6,178 nucleotides of DNA. Origin: Chitinophagales bacterium. Its GTDB lineage: Bacteria; Bacteroidota; Bacteroidia; Chitinophagales; UBA10324. The translations under genes and the position numbers were made by a program. Below, one piece after another: positions 5,541-6,178 of the stretch; the stretch's first letter is position 1, and each line of letters begins with the position of its first letter. The notes under the pieces are model-generated. The model was not told the DNA's origin and did no database searches. It saw only the letters and a program-made list of their open reading frames with translations. The stretch is taken from assembly GCA_013695715.1 (NCBI GenBank), contig JACCZZ010000307.1, forward strand, positions 1 through 6,178, in the 5' to 3' direction.

Positions 5541-6178
5541 ATGAATTTCTTTACACGTTACGGATTTTGTGTAAAATTTTGCATTGTATTATGCCTTTTT
5601 TCTCTTTCAGAAATATCGCGTGCGCAGACAGTTATTATTCCTTTTGATAATGCCAACGATACCAGCAATCGCAAACCATTAGGTTGTTTTTATGGATATG
5701 AAAGAACTCATATGCTTTATTCAGCCGCAGAGATTGGCACCACAGGCTACATAACACAGATTGGTTTCTTCCTGAATTCGGCCTTTAACCCTGCTGACGT
5801 TACTCCCGTAGTGATTAAAATGCAGACTACTGTTAATACTGCTATATCCTCATCTATTTATGGAGCTTCAAGCGCATCTGCCGCAACGGTGTATTCCGGA
5901 AATATTACAAGCGATATGCTTGTAGCAAATGACTGGGTCACAATCACTCTTAACACCCCCTTTAACTATACAGGGGACAATCTTGAAGTTTTTGTAGAAA
6001 CTAATTTTGGCGGATTTGGAGGAGAAGATTACGCCGCAAAGCAATTCAGGCAATCCCAAACGTTAAGTTTCAAATGTGAATATTGGGAAGACGATGATGA
6101 GCCTCCTACGGATTATGGCATCGTTACTCATAAGAGACCCAATGTTATGCTCACCTTTGAAGCCGCCTGTTCCAGTGT
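5541..6178 (+). CDS. Secreted adhesin-like protein, N-terminal part (3' truncated)
   Basis: An open frame of 212 codons starts at ATG 5541 and runs off the right end without a stop. An in-frame TAA at 5529-5531 makes this ATG the first possible start. Residues 1-28 form a signal peptide (hydrophobic FCIVLCLFSLS, cleavage SRA/Q). Residues 29-205 look like one beta-sandwich domain: KPLGCFYGYERTHMLYSAAE, YITQIGFFLNS, TPVVIKMQTT, ATVYSGN, WVTITLNTPFNYTGDNLEVF, and a closing strand RPNVMLTFE. This pattern is common at the N-terminus of large T9SS-exported surface proteins of Bacteroidota, where fibronectin III-like repeats and a sorting tail follow; the final CSSV may open the next domain. An acidic stretch WEDDDEPP (around residue 180) is a possible calcium loop. 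No enzyme motif is visible. The T9SS assignment is inferred, because the C-terminus lies outside the window. Confidence 0.82.
   Translation, partial: MNFFTRYGFCVKFCIVLCLFSLSEISRAQTVIIPFDNANDTSNRKPLGCFYGYERTHMLYSAAEIGTTGYITQIGFFLNSAFNPADVTPVVIKMQTTVNTAISSSIYGASSASAATVYSGNITSDMLVANDWVTITLNTPFNYTGDNLEVFVETNFGGFGGEDYAAKQFRQSQTLSFKCEYWEDDDEPPTDYGIVTHKRPNVMLTFEAACSS

Noticed and set aside
1..6178. Mobile elements, CRISPR arrays, tRNA or rRNA genes, defence systems
   Set aside because: No transposase or integrase motifs, no regularly spaced repeats and no RNA-gene signatures were seen on either strand.

Overview
The window reads as chromosomal DNA of a Bacteroidota bacterium. The main signs are a type IX secretion (T9SS) C-terminal sorting domain, a beta-barrel protein of the DUF5777 type, and a peptidase C-terminus of the Bacteroidota M23 style. 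A TTTG-N20-TAnnTTTG promoter and the lack of clear Shine-Dalgarno sequences agree with this. Genus cannot be told from the sequence. All seven well-supported genes lie on the + strand. I see no rRNA, tRNA, CRISPR array, insertion sequence or phage gene.

Left end (1-1357): the tail of a cell-wall-type M23 metallopeptidase, whose catalytic domain lies outside the window, is followed after 2 bases by a Bcp/PrxQ thiol peroxidase. The two are probably co-transcribed.

Centre (1394-4380): this is the most interesting block. A good Bacteroidota promoter at the end of bcp precedes four genes for exported proteins: a T9SS-sorted reelin-like (choice-of-anchor V) protein with a haem-like C-x5-C-H motif, a small lipoprotein shaped like a one-haem cytochrome c with an unusual C-x7-C-H motif, a YceI-family lipocalin-like protein, and a DUF5777 beta-barrel. 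The first two are 3 bases apart. Gaps of 60 and 128 bases separate the others, and a weak terminator candidate lies in the 128-base gap. I infer an envelope or surface redox module in which YceI could carry a quinone or other isoprenoid lipid and the barrel could sit in the outer membrane. That role is a hypothesis; only the domain calls rest on visible sequence.

Right part (4470-6178): a cytoplasmic metallo-beta-lactamase-fold hydrolase with a complete metal-ligand set is followed by 285 bases of AT-rich non-coding DNA with two inverted repeats. Next comes the start of a large secreted, adhesin-like protein that runs off the window.
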